Below, one piece after another: positions 26,349 through 34,693 of a DNA stretch of 64,000 bases. The notes under the pieces are model-generated. The model ran no database searches. It was not told the DNA's origin and saw nothing but the letters and a program-made list of their open reading frames with translations. Origin of the DNA: JAJRPT01 sp964465945 (GTDB lineage Bacteria > Bacteroidota > Ignavibacteria > Kapaibacteriales > UBA2268); the NCBI GenBank assembly GCA_964465945.1, contig CAYXMM010000006.1, forward strand, positions 62,001 to 126,000, written 5' to 3'. The stretch's first letter is position 1. Each line of letters begins with the position of its first letter. Position numbers and translations under genes: made by a program.

Positions 26349-27683
26349 ATGACACAAACAATAGTCGCATTAGCAACAGCACCCGGAATTTCCGGGCTTG
26401 CTGTTGTTCGTATTTCTGGCGATATGGCAATTCAAATTTCAGATAAGTTATTTAATGGTAAAGATAAACTTGCAAAATATGAAAGCCATACTATCCATTA
26501 TGGAAAATTTTTTAGGAATAATGGTGAGTTGCTTGACACTGTAACTGCATCAATATTCAAATCACCTAATTCATACACTGGTGAAGATACTATTGAGTTT
26601 GGTTGTCATGGTGGAAATATTATTGCGAATGAGATTGTTAAAGAACTACTAATTGCTGGTGCTTCAACTCCAACACCTGGTGAATTTACCAAAAGAGCAT
26701 TTTTAAATGGAAAACTTGATTTAACACAAGTTGAAGCCGTTGCCGATTTAATTCATTCAGTCAGTATACCTGGAAGTGCCACTGCTGCGAGACAACTTGA
26801 AGGCGATTTTAAAGATAAATTAAAAGAATTTAGAAAAAATTTACTTCATATTGCGGGGTTACTTGAATTAGAACTAGACTTTAGTGACGAAGATATTGAG
26901 TTTGTTTCTAAAAGTGAAATTCTTCAAAAAGTTATTGATGCAAAGAAATTTTGTCAAAATTTGATTGATTCTTTCACTGGTGCAAATATATTGCGTTTCG
27001 GCTTTCAAGTAGGAATTGTGGGCTATCCAAATTCAGGTAAATCTACATTATTTAATGCTCTTGCTGGTAAAGAACGGGCAATAGTTTCTGAAATCGCAGG
27101 AACAACAAGGGACTATATAGAAGAATTTATTTATATAAATAATATACCTTTTAAATTGGTTGATACTGCTGGAATAAGAGAAAGTCAAGACGTAATTGAA
27201 ATTCAAGGTATTAAATTAGTTGAATCAATTTTGGATAAATCAGAGCTAATCCTAATAATCAATGATATTAATGAGGGTGAAAATAATTCAATTGAATTAA
27301 TAAATAATTTACAAAGTAATTATAAAAATGTTTATTTAGTTCAAAATAAAATAGACTTATATCAGTCAAAAGTAGAAGGACTTTCTATTTCAGCAAAAGA
27401 TAATATAGGTATAGATAAATTAAAAGATTTCCTTTATCAAATTGCAAATAATTCAATTTCACGAGTAAATGATGCTTTGATAAATGAAAGACAGAAATCA
27501 TTGTTAGAACAAATAATAGTTAATCTTGATAATGCAATAGAATCAATAAATCAAGATATGGAAAATGAACTTATTGCTATCGATTTACGTAGTGCTATTA
27601 AAATAATAGGAGAAATTACTGGCGAGTCATGGAACGAAGAAGTGCTTGCCGCAATTTTTTCTGATTTTTGTATTGGTAAATAA
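26349..27683 (+). CDS. mnmE: tRNA modification GTPase MnmE (TrmE)
   Basis: A 444-residue MnmE, which with MnmG installs the 5-carboxymethylaminomethyl group on wobble U34 of certain tRNAs. The N-terminal formyl-THF domain starts TIVALATAPGISGLAVVRISG. The embedded G domain has the P-loop GYPNSGKST (residues 225-233), TTRD, DTAGIRES, and NKID. The C-terminus ends CIGK with the conserved Cys441. Length is normal and all motifs are intact. It is followed after 66 bp by pspA, which has its own AGGAG site. Confidence 0.97.
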   Translation: MTQTIVALATAPGISGLAVVRISGDMAIQISDKLFNGKDKLAKYESHTIHYGKFFRNNGELLDTVTASIFKSPNSYTGEDTIEFGCHGGNIIANEIVKELLIAGASTPTPGEFTKRAFLNGKLDLTQVEAVADLIHSVSIPGSATAARQLEGDFKDKLKEFRKNLLHIAGLLELELDFSDEDIEFVSKSEILQKVIDAKKFCQNLIDSFTGANILRFGFQVGIVGYPNSGKSTLFNALAGKERAIVSEIAGTTRDYIEEFIYINNIPFKLVDTAGIRESQDVIEIQGIKLVESILDKSELILIINDINEGENNSIELINNLQSNYKNVYLVQNKIDLYQSKVEGLSISAKDNIGIDKLKDFLYQIANNSISRVNDALINERQKSLLEQIIVNLDNAIESINQDMENELIAIDLRSAIKIIGEITGESWNEEVLAAIFSDFCIGK

Positions 27684-27749
27684 TTATAGTATTTAATTTT
27701 AAAAAAGTAATTTTTTTTTTATTTTTGAATAAAAAATAGGAGACAAAAT

Positions 27750-28439
27750 ATGGGAATATTTTCAAGAGTAACGGATATTTTTAAATCAAACGTGAATGAT
27801 GCCTTAGATAAGGCAGAAGACCCAGAGAAAATGCTCAAGCAGATGGTTCTTGAAATGGAAGAATCTGTAAACAAAACTACTTTAGCAGTTGCACAAGGTA
27901 TCGCAAATGAGAAAAATCTTTTTAAAAAGCTAAATAAAGCAAATGAAGATATTGAAGAATGGCAGGAAAAAGCAAAGAAGGCATTAATGGCTGGCAGAGA
28001 AGACCTTGCAAAACAAGCACTTGAAAAGAAAGCTATATCGCAAAGGAATGTGCAAGATTTAACTCCTATCTATCAACAAGCAAAAGAAACTGCTGAAAAG
28101 ATGAAAGCCCAGTTAGACCAATTGAAAATGAAATTAGATGAAGCAAGACAAAGACAAAGCACTTTAATTGCTCGTTCACAATCAGCAAAAGCTCAAAAAT
28201 TAATTAATCAATCCTTCTCTGGAGTTGGCTCAGATGCATTCTCAAAATTTGATAAATTTGAAGGGAAGATTGAAGTTTTAGAAGCGGAAGCAGAAGCTTA
28301 TGGACATTTAGCTGAAGGCGATAAATCATTGGAAGATGAATTTAGATTGCTTGATACAAGTAGTTCAGATAATGAATTATTAAGATTAAAAGCGGAAATG
28401 GGATTATTAGAAGCACCAAAATCAAAAAGTGAGGAATAA
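27750..28439 (+). CDS. pspA: PspA/IM30 family membrane-stress protein
   Basis: A 229-residue protein, nearly all coiled coil, beginning with the family signature MGIFSRVTDIFKSNVNDALDKAEDPEKML. PspA/Vipp1 proteins bind stressed membranes through the N-terminal amphipathic helix and form ESCRT-III-like assemblies. The typical PspF or PspBC regulators are not nearby. A clear AGGAGA ribosome binding site precedes the ATG. The YbjN-like gene begins 1 bp after its stop, so the two are co-transcribed. Confidence 0.94.
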   Translation: MGIFSRVTDIFKSNVNDALDKAEDPEKMLKQMVLEMEESVNKTTLAVAQGIANEKNLFKKLNKANEDIEEWQEKAKKALMAGREDLAKQALEKKAISQRNVQDLTPIYQQAKETAEKMKAQLDQLKMKLDEARQRQSTLIARSQSAKAQKLINQSFSGVGSDAFSKFDKFEGKIEVLEAEAEAYGHLAEGDKSLEDEFRLLDTSSSDNELLRLKAEMGLLEAPKSKSEE

Positions 28440-28440
28440 C

Positions 28441-28935
28441 ATGGCTCAGAAAGTGTTTAATAAAGATGACCACGAGGTATTGCTTAATACCCCAATTGAA
28501 TTAATCAACGCAACAACTGCAAAAGTTCAATCCTTTTTAGAGAAAAATTTTCCAGACCACTTAAATTTTGGGAATGGCTCTTTCACTATTTCACGTGGTT
28601 CAACTCAAGTGATGATAATCGTTAGACCATTTACAATAAAAGAAACAAGCGTTGAATGTATTAGCCAAGTTGTTACTGGTGCTAAAATCACACCAGAATT
28701 AATGAATTTTTTATTAAGAAAAAATGCAGAGTTGCACTTTGGGGCTTTTGGATTATATTTCGATAATACAATTACTTATTCACATGCAATAGCTGGTACA
28801 CATCTTGATGAAAATGAGTTACTTAATACTTTAAATACGGTTGCAGTTATTTCAGACCATTATGACGACAAAATAGTTGAAATTGCTGGTGGAAAAAGAG
28901 CGTCTGATTTACTTGACGATTTAAGCGGATTTTAA
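28441..28935 (+). CDS. YbjN/CesT-like domain protein
   Basis: A 164-residue cytoplasmic protein whose core (FTISRGSTQVMIIVRPF, ECISQVVTGAKITPELMNFLLRKNAELHFGAFGLYFDNTITYSHAIAG) resembles the YbjN / type III chaperone-like fold. I set the start at ATG 28441, immediately after the pspA stop, rather than at an in-frame codon inside pspA. The tight linkage suggests a role in the same envelope-stress response. A terminator follows. Confidence 0.78.
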   Translation: MAQKVFNKDDHEVLLNTPIELINATTAKVQSFLEKNFPDHLNFGNGSFTISRGSTQVMIIVRPFTIKETSVECISQVVTGAKITPELMNFLLRKNAELHFGAFGLYFDNTITYSHAIAGTHLDENELLNTLNTVAVISDHYDDKIVEIAGGKRASDLLDDLSGF

Positions 28936-28959
28936 CTAAAAACTTTATTAATTCACAAT

Positions 28960-28992
28960 AAAGCCATACATATTTTTGTTTGGCTTTTTTTT
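28960..28992 (+). terminator. Terminator after the pspA unit
   Basis: Stem AAAGCCA / TGGCTTT with a 14-nt loop followed by a T-run, 25 bp after the stop of the YbjN-like gene. Confidence 0.75.
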
Positions 28993-29082
28993 GTGTTTGT
29001 TTTCAGAAATTAATTTATAAATCTAAAATATATAGTTTCATAAACCGACTATATTCTTTTACAACTTTAATAAGGAATTTAT

Positions 29083-29490
29083 ATGAATAATATAAACCCA
29101 GTATGCTGGTTCGAAATCTATGTAAATGATTTGGATAGAGCCAAAAAATTTTATTCTGAAGTTTTAGGTCAAAACTTCACTAATGTAGATATGCCTGATG
29201 ATGGTTCGAAAGGTGATGTGCAAATGGCATTTTTTAGTGGCTCTGAATCTCCTGAAGCTCCAAACGCAAATGGAGCATTAATTAAAATGAGTGGTGTTAA
29301 ATCTATGGGACAAGCAACATTAAGCACCATTGTTTATTTTGGTTGTGCAGATTGTTCTGTTGAAGAAAGTAGAGTAGTTGCTGCAGGTGGACAAGTTCAT
29401 AAATCTAAATTTTCGATTGGAGAATATGGATTTTGTGCGATTTGCTTAGACACAGAGGGTAACACTTTTGGTTTGTATTCGATGCAGTAA
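29083..29490 (+). CDS. VOC (glyoxalase/bleomycin-resistance fold) family protein
   Basis: A 135-residue protein with the typical start CWFEIYVNDLDRAKKFYSEVLG and end GFCAICLDTEGNTFGLYSM, giving the two beta-alpha-beta-beta-beta modules of the vicinal oxygen chelate fold. Members of this subgroup (PhnB/glyoxalase-like) have varied or unknown activities, so no reaction is assigned. It is monocistronic between two terminators, with AAGGA before the ATG. Confidence 0.9.
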   Translation: MNNINPVCWFEIYVNDLDRAKKFYSEVLGQNFTNVDMPDDGSKGDVQMAFFSGSESPEAPNANGALIKMSGVKSMGQATLSTIVYFGCADCSVEESRVVAAGGQVHKSKFSIGEYGFCAICLDTEGNTFGLYSMQ

Positions 29491-29520
29491 TAAATTATTT
29501 ATGTTAGCTTATTTAAAACA

Positions 29521-29545
29521 AAAGCCGATGCTAATTCGGCTTTTC
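29521..29545. terminator. Bidirectional terminator between convergent genes
   Basis: Perfect 8-bp stem AAAGCCGA / TCGGCTTT with a 7-nt loop. T-rich sequence follows on both strands, serving the VOC gene and the split gene that ends at 29556. Confidence 0.85.
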
Positions 29546-29555
29546 ACTTATTCCT

Positions 29556-30771
29556 TTATTTATATTTATTTATTTCATTTTTAATTAACTTCCGAACATA
29601 ATTATTATACTCATCTTTATTAATATCTAACAACTTTTGCATTTTTGAATAGTATTTATGATGACCTTTTTCAGCAGGACCTATCAATAAAAGCTCCCAA
29701 ACCCCATTAAATCCATGTTTTCTCTCAATTTCTTGAACAATTAAAGCATTAATTATATAATCCATTGAATTATTAAACTCTTTTGTTTTAAAATACTGAG
29801 AATTTTCTTTAATATCTACCCAATTTATACTATTATAATTACTTATTTGTGAATAAAATTCTTTAAATATCTCTTTCCAAGTTAATCCCCAGCTTCCTCC
29901 ATGTAAGTAAGCACAACCCTCATCTATTGGTTTATAAACCTTGTTCCTCGGTATATAATTACTTAGTATTTCGTGAAATACGTCATGTGGATCGAATTTT
30001 TCATAATTTGAATTATTATATCCTAAAATATTAAGTTTATGGTGTGAATCTATAGACGATAAAGCAAGTCCTTTTGTCCCATTGAATTCTGACTTATAAT
30101 TAATCCCAATTAATTTTTGAAGTTCTAGGGAATTATTAACTGAATAATATTCATTTATTATTTTATTTTTATTTAGTAGATTTGTGTAGTATGTAGAGAT
30201 ACTATCTGATTCAATCGCTTTTGTTGTGTTAATCTCATTCTTATAATGAAATATAGAATTACCGTGTTTCAATATTTTCCAGTCTTTTGTATTATTAATT
30301 AAAGTTGAAGAAAAGAAATATCTATCATTTATTTTATGAATAATAAACTCAAAAATTCCTCTTATAATTGGCTGTTCTTGTTTTACTCCAATATAGGCAA
30401 TTTGTATTGAATATTGATTGTTATTTAGTTTAACAAGGTTTAACAAATATGGCTTAAAAACGTTGTCTATACTTAATTCCTTATTTAATTCAATGTCTTT
30501 AAGCTCATCAAGTAATATATATGTTTCAAGCTTTTCATCTAAATATATATATATTTATTTTCTTCATTTTTTTTTGTTGAGATGTTTCTAAAAATTTATT
30601 AATTGCGATTAATATATTTTTATTTTCGATGGAATCTTTTAATAATTTTACATTTGGATTAATTATAATTTCGGAACTCTTCGCTAAAATAACATTATAT
30701 ACAAAAATACTAAAAACAAATGCTATTATTAATAAACGAATTTGTAAAAGAGTAGGTAAAGTAGTGCTCAT
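29556..30771 (-). pseudogene. Membrane-anchored protein of unknown function, frameshifted at an (AT)6 tract
   Basis: Two overlapping frames make up one gene. The first starts at ATG 30771 (N-terminal membrane segment, LLIIAFVFSIFVYNVILA) and reaches a stop just after the AT tract (KINIYIFR). The second frame continues without a start codon of its own as YLDEKLETYILLDEL and on to INKYK at 29556. Adding one AT unit joins them as KINIYIYLDEKLE, giving about 405 residues. The C-terminal half contains DPHDVFHEILSNY and, 20 residues on, IDEGCAYLHGG, faintly reminiscent of gluzincin metallopeptidase spacing (H-x3-H, then E), but this is weak. It could be phase-variable, a real pseudogene, or an assembly error in a simple repeat. 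Confidence 0.72.
30543..30554. repeat. (AT)6 dinucleotide tract at the frameshift
   Basis: The tract sits at the junction of the two frames of the split gene. Seven, four or ten units would keep the gene open, while six close it. A nearby A9 run (30567-30575, T on this strand) cannot repair the frame by losing a base, because that creates a TGA. Confidence 0.8.
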
Positions 30772-30916
30772 ATTTTATTTTTTATATTAAATGATTTAAC
30801 AATAGCAAACATCAGAAATTATCTAAAACAATTTACGGATATTAAAAAACATTGTTCATTATTTTGATGAAAATATAATATTAAATGCTTTTTGAGATAA
30901 GAGACTAAATTAAGTA

Positions 30917-32500
30917 TTATTTAATTGAATTTGTTTTTGGAATATTATTAATTGCACCAATTACTTGTTTATCAATATATATTAAGCCATAATTGAAAGC
31001 GTCTTCCCCCCAAGTGAAATGAGCAATTTTTGCTTTTAAATAATTTAAAATATAAACTTTATCTTTTTCGTACATTTCTTGATTAAAAACTTTATATTTA
31101 TCAATCACTTTAGCGAACTGGTTAAGCATTTCTTCACTTACAATGAATTTTTCAATAAATTCTTTATAATTTTCTTTATATTTTAATTTTATTTCTTTTT
31201 TATGTTCTAAATAATATTTTAAAGCGTACTCGGTGATATAATTTCTTTCTAAATATACTTTAGTTAATAATGTAAGAGTATCATTTTCAATGGTTTTATC
31301 TGGTAAAATGCCACCAACTCCAAGAATTAATCTACCTGATTTAGAATGATAAATATCGACCTTATTTGAATTTCCTAGAATAGACATAGTTTTTTTTATT
31401 TCATCAAGTATCTTTTCGTTCATAAATCTTTCATCAATATTAACTGCTTCGCTTTGAGTAGTTTTTTCAACTGGCCTCCCAGAAGGAGTTGTATATTTAG
31501 CAATAGTTAATCTAAATGCAGAACTATCACCAAAAGTCCAAGCATTTTGCACCGTTCCTTTACCAAAACTTTTTACTCCGACTATTAATCCCCTATCATA
31601 ATCTTGAATTGCTCCAGCAAAAATCTCTGATGCAGAAGCAGATTCTGAGTTAATTAATACTACTAACGGCAAATCTTTATAAATTGGGTCGACTGATGAT
31701 CTATACTCTTTATCATAGGCGTTGTTTTTTCCTTCCATTTTTGTGATTAGAGCATTTTTTTCAAGAAAGAGACCAATTACATTGACTGCTTCTTCAATTA
31801 AACCACCGGGGTTATCTCTAAGGTCGATAATTATTCTTTCTAAGCCAAGTTTTTTTAATTTATCTAAATTCTCAATAAAGTCTTTATATGTTGTTTGTGA
31901 GAAAGAAGATATTTTAATGTACCCAATTTTTGTATTTGAAATCATAAAAGAAGCTAATACAGACGAAACGGGGAATGAGCCACGATTAATTGAGATTTCA
32001 TTTAAACCAACTTCGAAATTTCGCTTAATGATTAAATTAACTTTACTGCTATGTTCTCCATTAATTTTATTTAAAGCATTTGTATTACCAACTCCACTTA
32101 CTTTCTCATTGTCAACAAATAAGACAATGTCTCCAATTTCTAAACCAACTGAATCAGAACTACTATTGGGTATAATATTACTTATATAAACTGTATCGTT
32201 AAAAGCTAAAAATGATGCTCCAATACCATAAGTTGATATACCTTTTTGTTGATTTAGTATTTGTTTATATTCTTCAGTTGTCCAGTATAGAGATTGTATA
32301 TCAAGTTCTTTTAACATAGCTCGATATGCAGCTTCGGTGATTCTAACTAGACCTACACTATCAACATAATCTTTGTCAATTACTTTTAGTAAGTTTTGAA
32401 ATTTTGATACTTGATTATTAATAATAATTGCTCTATTTGAATCAGTTTCTTGACAAAATAGAGCAACATTAAATATAATTAATAAGAAAAATAATTTCAT
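30917..32500 (-). CDS. S41 family carboxyl-terminal processing protease (CtpA-like)
   Basis: A 527-residue periplasmic serine protease. After a signal peptide, residues about 85-165 form a PDZ domain (GIGASFLAFNDTVYISNIIPNSSSDSVGLEIGD, with GD-VLFV). The S41 core has IGYIKISSF, DLRDNPGG, and the catalytic Ser in SESASASEI with the general-base Lys in KSFGKGTVQ. About 150 residues follow the core. CtpA-type enzymes trim or degrade envelope proteins from the C-terminus. The ATG is overlapped by the last base of the upstream GT-C/TPR gene, so the two are translationally coupled. Confidence 0.93.
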   Translation of the reverse strand: MKLFFLLIIFNVALFCQETDSNRAIIINNQVSKFQNLLKVIDKDYVDSVGLVRITEAAYRAMLKELDIQSLYWTTEEYKQILNQQKGISTYGIGASFLAFNDTVYISNIIPNSSSDSVGLEIGDIVLFVDNEKVSGVGNTNALNKINGEHSSKVNLIIKRNFEVGLNEISINRGSFPVSSVLASFMISNTKIGYIKISSFSQTTYKDFIENLDKLKKLGLERIIIDLRDNPGGLIEEAVNVIGLFLEKNALITKMEGKNNAYDKEYRSSVDPIYKDLPLVVLINSESASASEIFAGAIQDYDRGLIVGVKSFGKGTVQNAWTFGDSSAFRLTIAKYTTPSGRPVEKTTQSEAVNIDERFMNEKILDEIKKTMSILGNSNKVDIYHSKSGRLILGVGGILPDKTIENDTLTLLTKVYLERNYITEYALKYYLEHKKEIKLKYKENYKEFIEKFIVSEEMLNQFAKVIDKYKVFNQEMYEKDKVYILNYLKAKIAHFTWGEDAFNYGLIYIDKQVIGAINNIPKTNSIK

Positions 32501-34581
32501 TAAAGTTGGAAGCCCATAGATTTTAATTGATTCACCATATTAGGTCTCAATACAACATTATACGCTTTTGCAGAAGTCAATACTTGGTTAATTCCAGATT
32601 GGTCTTGTTTTCTAATTAAGTGATTTAATAAGTTAATATACGAAACTTCCGCTGTTGGGTTTAGCGTAATCGCATGCTTTAATATTTTCTCGGCATCCCC
32701 ATTACCAACTGCAGATAAAGCAGCTCCATAATTAGTCATACATTGAAAATCTTGCGCATTTAATCTAAGAGCAGCTGAGTAATATTTAATCGCTTCTTCA
32801 ACTTGACCTGTATTATGCAAACAAACGGCATATTTATGTAGGACGTCCCAATCTTTTCCACCTGAAACGTTAATAGCTTTAAGTAAATATGGCATTGCTT
32901 CTTTGAACTTATTTTGTGTTAAAAGTGCTGTGCCTAAATAAGTATAAGCTAATTTATCACCATTACTATTTCGTCCATCTGCTTCACTAAGTTCAACAGC
33001 TTTACGAGCGTATTTTTCAGCTTCAGCAAATTCTTTTTTCTGTAACTTAACTACACTTATGTCAATGTAGAAGTTAGTATTTTCAGGATTTCTTTCAATT
33101 CCAAGCTTATAAAGACTATCAGCTTCATTTAATTCACCTTTAACAAGATAAGCTTTACCTAAATCTAGATAACCTCTAGCTTTGAAAGGATATATTTCAG
33201 TCATGTGAGACCAGAAATTCTTTCTACCATCGAAATTTTCACGATATTCAAAGGATTTCCAACCAAATATTAGAACAATAAGCGATAATGTACCAATTGT
33301 TAATGGTTTGGAATAATTTACTTTTAATCCTTGTAAAATTTCAAGCACAATGACGAAAATACCAACCATAATTAGATAAGCTCTATGCTCAGCATAATCA
33401 AAGAAATCATCAACATTTAATATTCTAATAAAAAGAGTAGGTCCTAAGAAAAGCAAAAACCAAGTCAGCCCAAACATAATGTGTCTTTTTCTTACATCTT
33501 TAATTTTAAACGCGAGAACTATTAGACCAATTATTATTAATGCTCCTGAGAGTATAGAAAACATCTCAAAAGTAGAAAGTGCAATCATTTTCACTGGTAG
33601 GAATATTTTACCAATCATTGCAAAAGGAGTAGGTAAGTTTTTGATAAATGCAGAAAGGCCAATTTCATCTGGGTTTGTAATACCAGTGAAAGCTTTCGTT
33701 CTAAGATTATTCCAAATTAATCCAACTACCATCCAACCAGCTGCTAAAATTAAATTTTCTTTACTAAAAAAGTTCTTTATATTCAGTTTATATTTGCCAC
33801 TTGATTTATCTAATATACCTTCTCTAAAGAATAAGTTGTAACCAACTACAAGTAAAGTATACATTGTTGCAATTTCTTTTGTGAATAGTGCCATAGCAAA
33901 AAACAGCAAATGAAGTAGCAAAATAGGATACTTACTTAATGGATTCTTTGACCTATAATAAGCAATATTAGTCATAAAGGAGAGTAGAATAAAAATAGTA
34001 ATCATACTATCATTTCGACCGGAAATCCATGAGGCGGCTGGTGTCAAAATAGGATGTACTGCAAAAATTAGCGAAAAGAAAAAAACAGCGATTGTATTAT
34101 ACCTTAATTGAACTAAAAATATAAAGACTAAAATAGAACCAATTACATGAAATAATACATTCGAATAGTGAAAAGGAATCGGATTGATATGACCTCCTTC
34201 CAGTTCTAAATCAATACCAAAGTAAGCATCAATAACAAAGGACATACCTAATATTGGTCTATAATAAGATGTACCAAAAGTTCTATCAAAATTCTTCCAA
34301 ATATTATCTATGTCTTTATTAAAATCTTGGTAGTCCATAACGAAGATGTTATCGTCGCAATAAACTAAACTATAATCAATTGTTTTATAGTATAACATAA
34401 ATGCTACTGCACCTACAACTATAGCCATTAGCGTATATGTAAGCATTTTGTTTTTATTAATCCAAGACATTATTGCTGAATTTGACTCATTTTGATTATC
34501 TAAAACGTCAAATTTAGAATTAAACAAATCTTTATTTTTAGAATTGATTGATTCTTTTTTTAATTGTTTCTTTTTACTCAT
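32500..34581 (-). CDS. Multi-pass GT-C-like glycosyltransferase with C-terminal TPRs (TMTC-like)
   Basis: A 693-residue integral membrane protein. A charged cytoplasmic N-terminus leads to about ten membrane segments (residues 47-445). The first outer loop has an acidic pair (YCDDN, D76-D77), followed by YYRPILGMSF (107-116) and HPILTPAASWISGRND (176-191). These resemble the DD, YRPL and HP...GR motifs of GT-C O-mannosyltransferases of the TMTC/PMT type. Residues about 465-680 are five or more TPRs. A protein O-glycosyltransferase in the envelope is the best guess, and bacterial members are little studied. The overlap with an S41 protease suggests joint envelope-protein processing. Confidence 0.78.
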   Translation of the reverse strand: MSKKKQLKKESINSKNKDLFNSKFDVLDNQNESNSAIMSWINKNKMLTYTLMAIVVGAVAFMLYYKTIDYSLVYCDDNIFVMDYQDFNKDIDNIWKNFDRTFGTSYYRPILGMSFVIDAYFGIDLELEGGHINPIPFHYSNVLFHVIGSILVFIFLVQLRYNTIAVFFFSLIFAVHPILTPAASWISGRNDSMITIFILLSFMTNIAYYRSKNPLSKYPILLLHLLFFAMALFTKEIATMYTLLVVGYNLFFREGILDKSSGKYKLNIKNFFSKENLILAAGWMVVGLIWNNLRTKAFTGITNPDEIGLSAFIKNLPTPFAMIGKIFLPVKMIALSTFEMFSILSGALIIIGLIVLAFKIKDVRKRHIMFGLTWFLLFLGPTLFIRILNVDDFFDYAEHRAYLIMVGIFVIVLEILQGLKVNYSKPLTIGTLSLIVLIFGWKSFEYRENFDGRKNFWSHMTEIYPFKARGYLDLGKAYLVKGELNEADSLYKLGIERNPENTNFYIDISVVKLQKKEFAEAEKYARKAVELSEADGRNSNGDKLAYTYLGTALLTQNKFKEAMPYLLKAINVSGGKDWDVLHKYAVCLHNTGQVEEAIKYYSAALRLNAQDFQCMTNYGAALSAVGNGDAEKILKHAITLNPTAEVSYINLLNHLIRKQDQSGINQVLTSAKAYNVVLRPNMVNQLKSMGFQL

Positions 34582-34640
34582 TTTACAAATTTGAATAATT
34601 GTGAAAGTAAAATTAAAGAATTTATTGTGTTTTTCATAAT

Positions 34641-34676
34641 AAAATAAAAAAGCAGGGCAATTTGCCCTGCTTTTTA
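34641..34676 (-). terminator. Terminator of the giant T9SS gene
   Basis: A 10-bp perfect stem AGCAGGGCAA / TTGCCCTGCT extended by A/T pairs, with T-runs on both sides, about 20 bp beyond the stop codon at 34694. It separates the giant gene from the GT-C/TPR gene downstream. Confidence 0.92.
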
Positions 34677-34693
34677 TGTGTAAGTTGCGTCAA

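Noticed and set aside
28985..29060. Inverted repeat ATATAGT/ACTATAT before the VOC gene.
   Set aside because: The arms are AT-only apart from one G/C pair with an 11-bp spacer, expected by chance in this base composition.
29950..30010. H-x3-H and later Glu in the split gene as a metallopeptidase site.
   Set aside because: The motif DPHDVFHEILSNY lacks the HExxH form and the spacing is only loosely gluzincin-like, so no enzyme call was made.
30430..30446. TTG at 30446 as an independent start for the 296-residue frame.
   Set aside because: The same frame continues upstream with protein-like sequence to the AT tract and joins the N-terminal part, so a frameshifted single gene is more likely.
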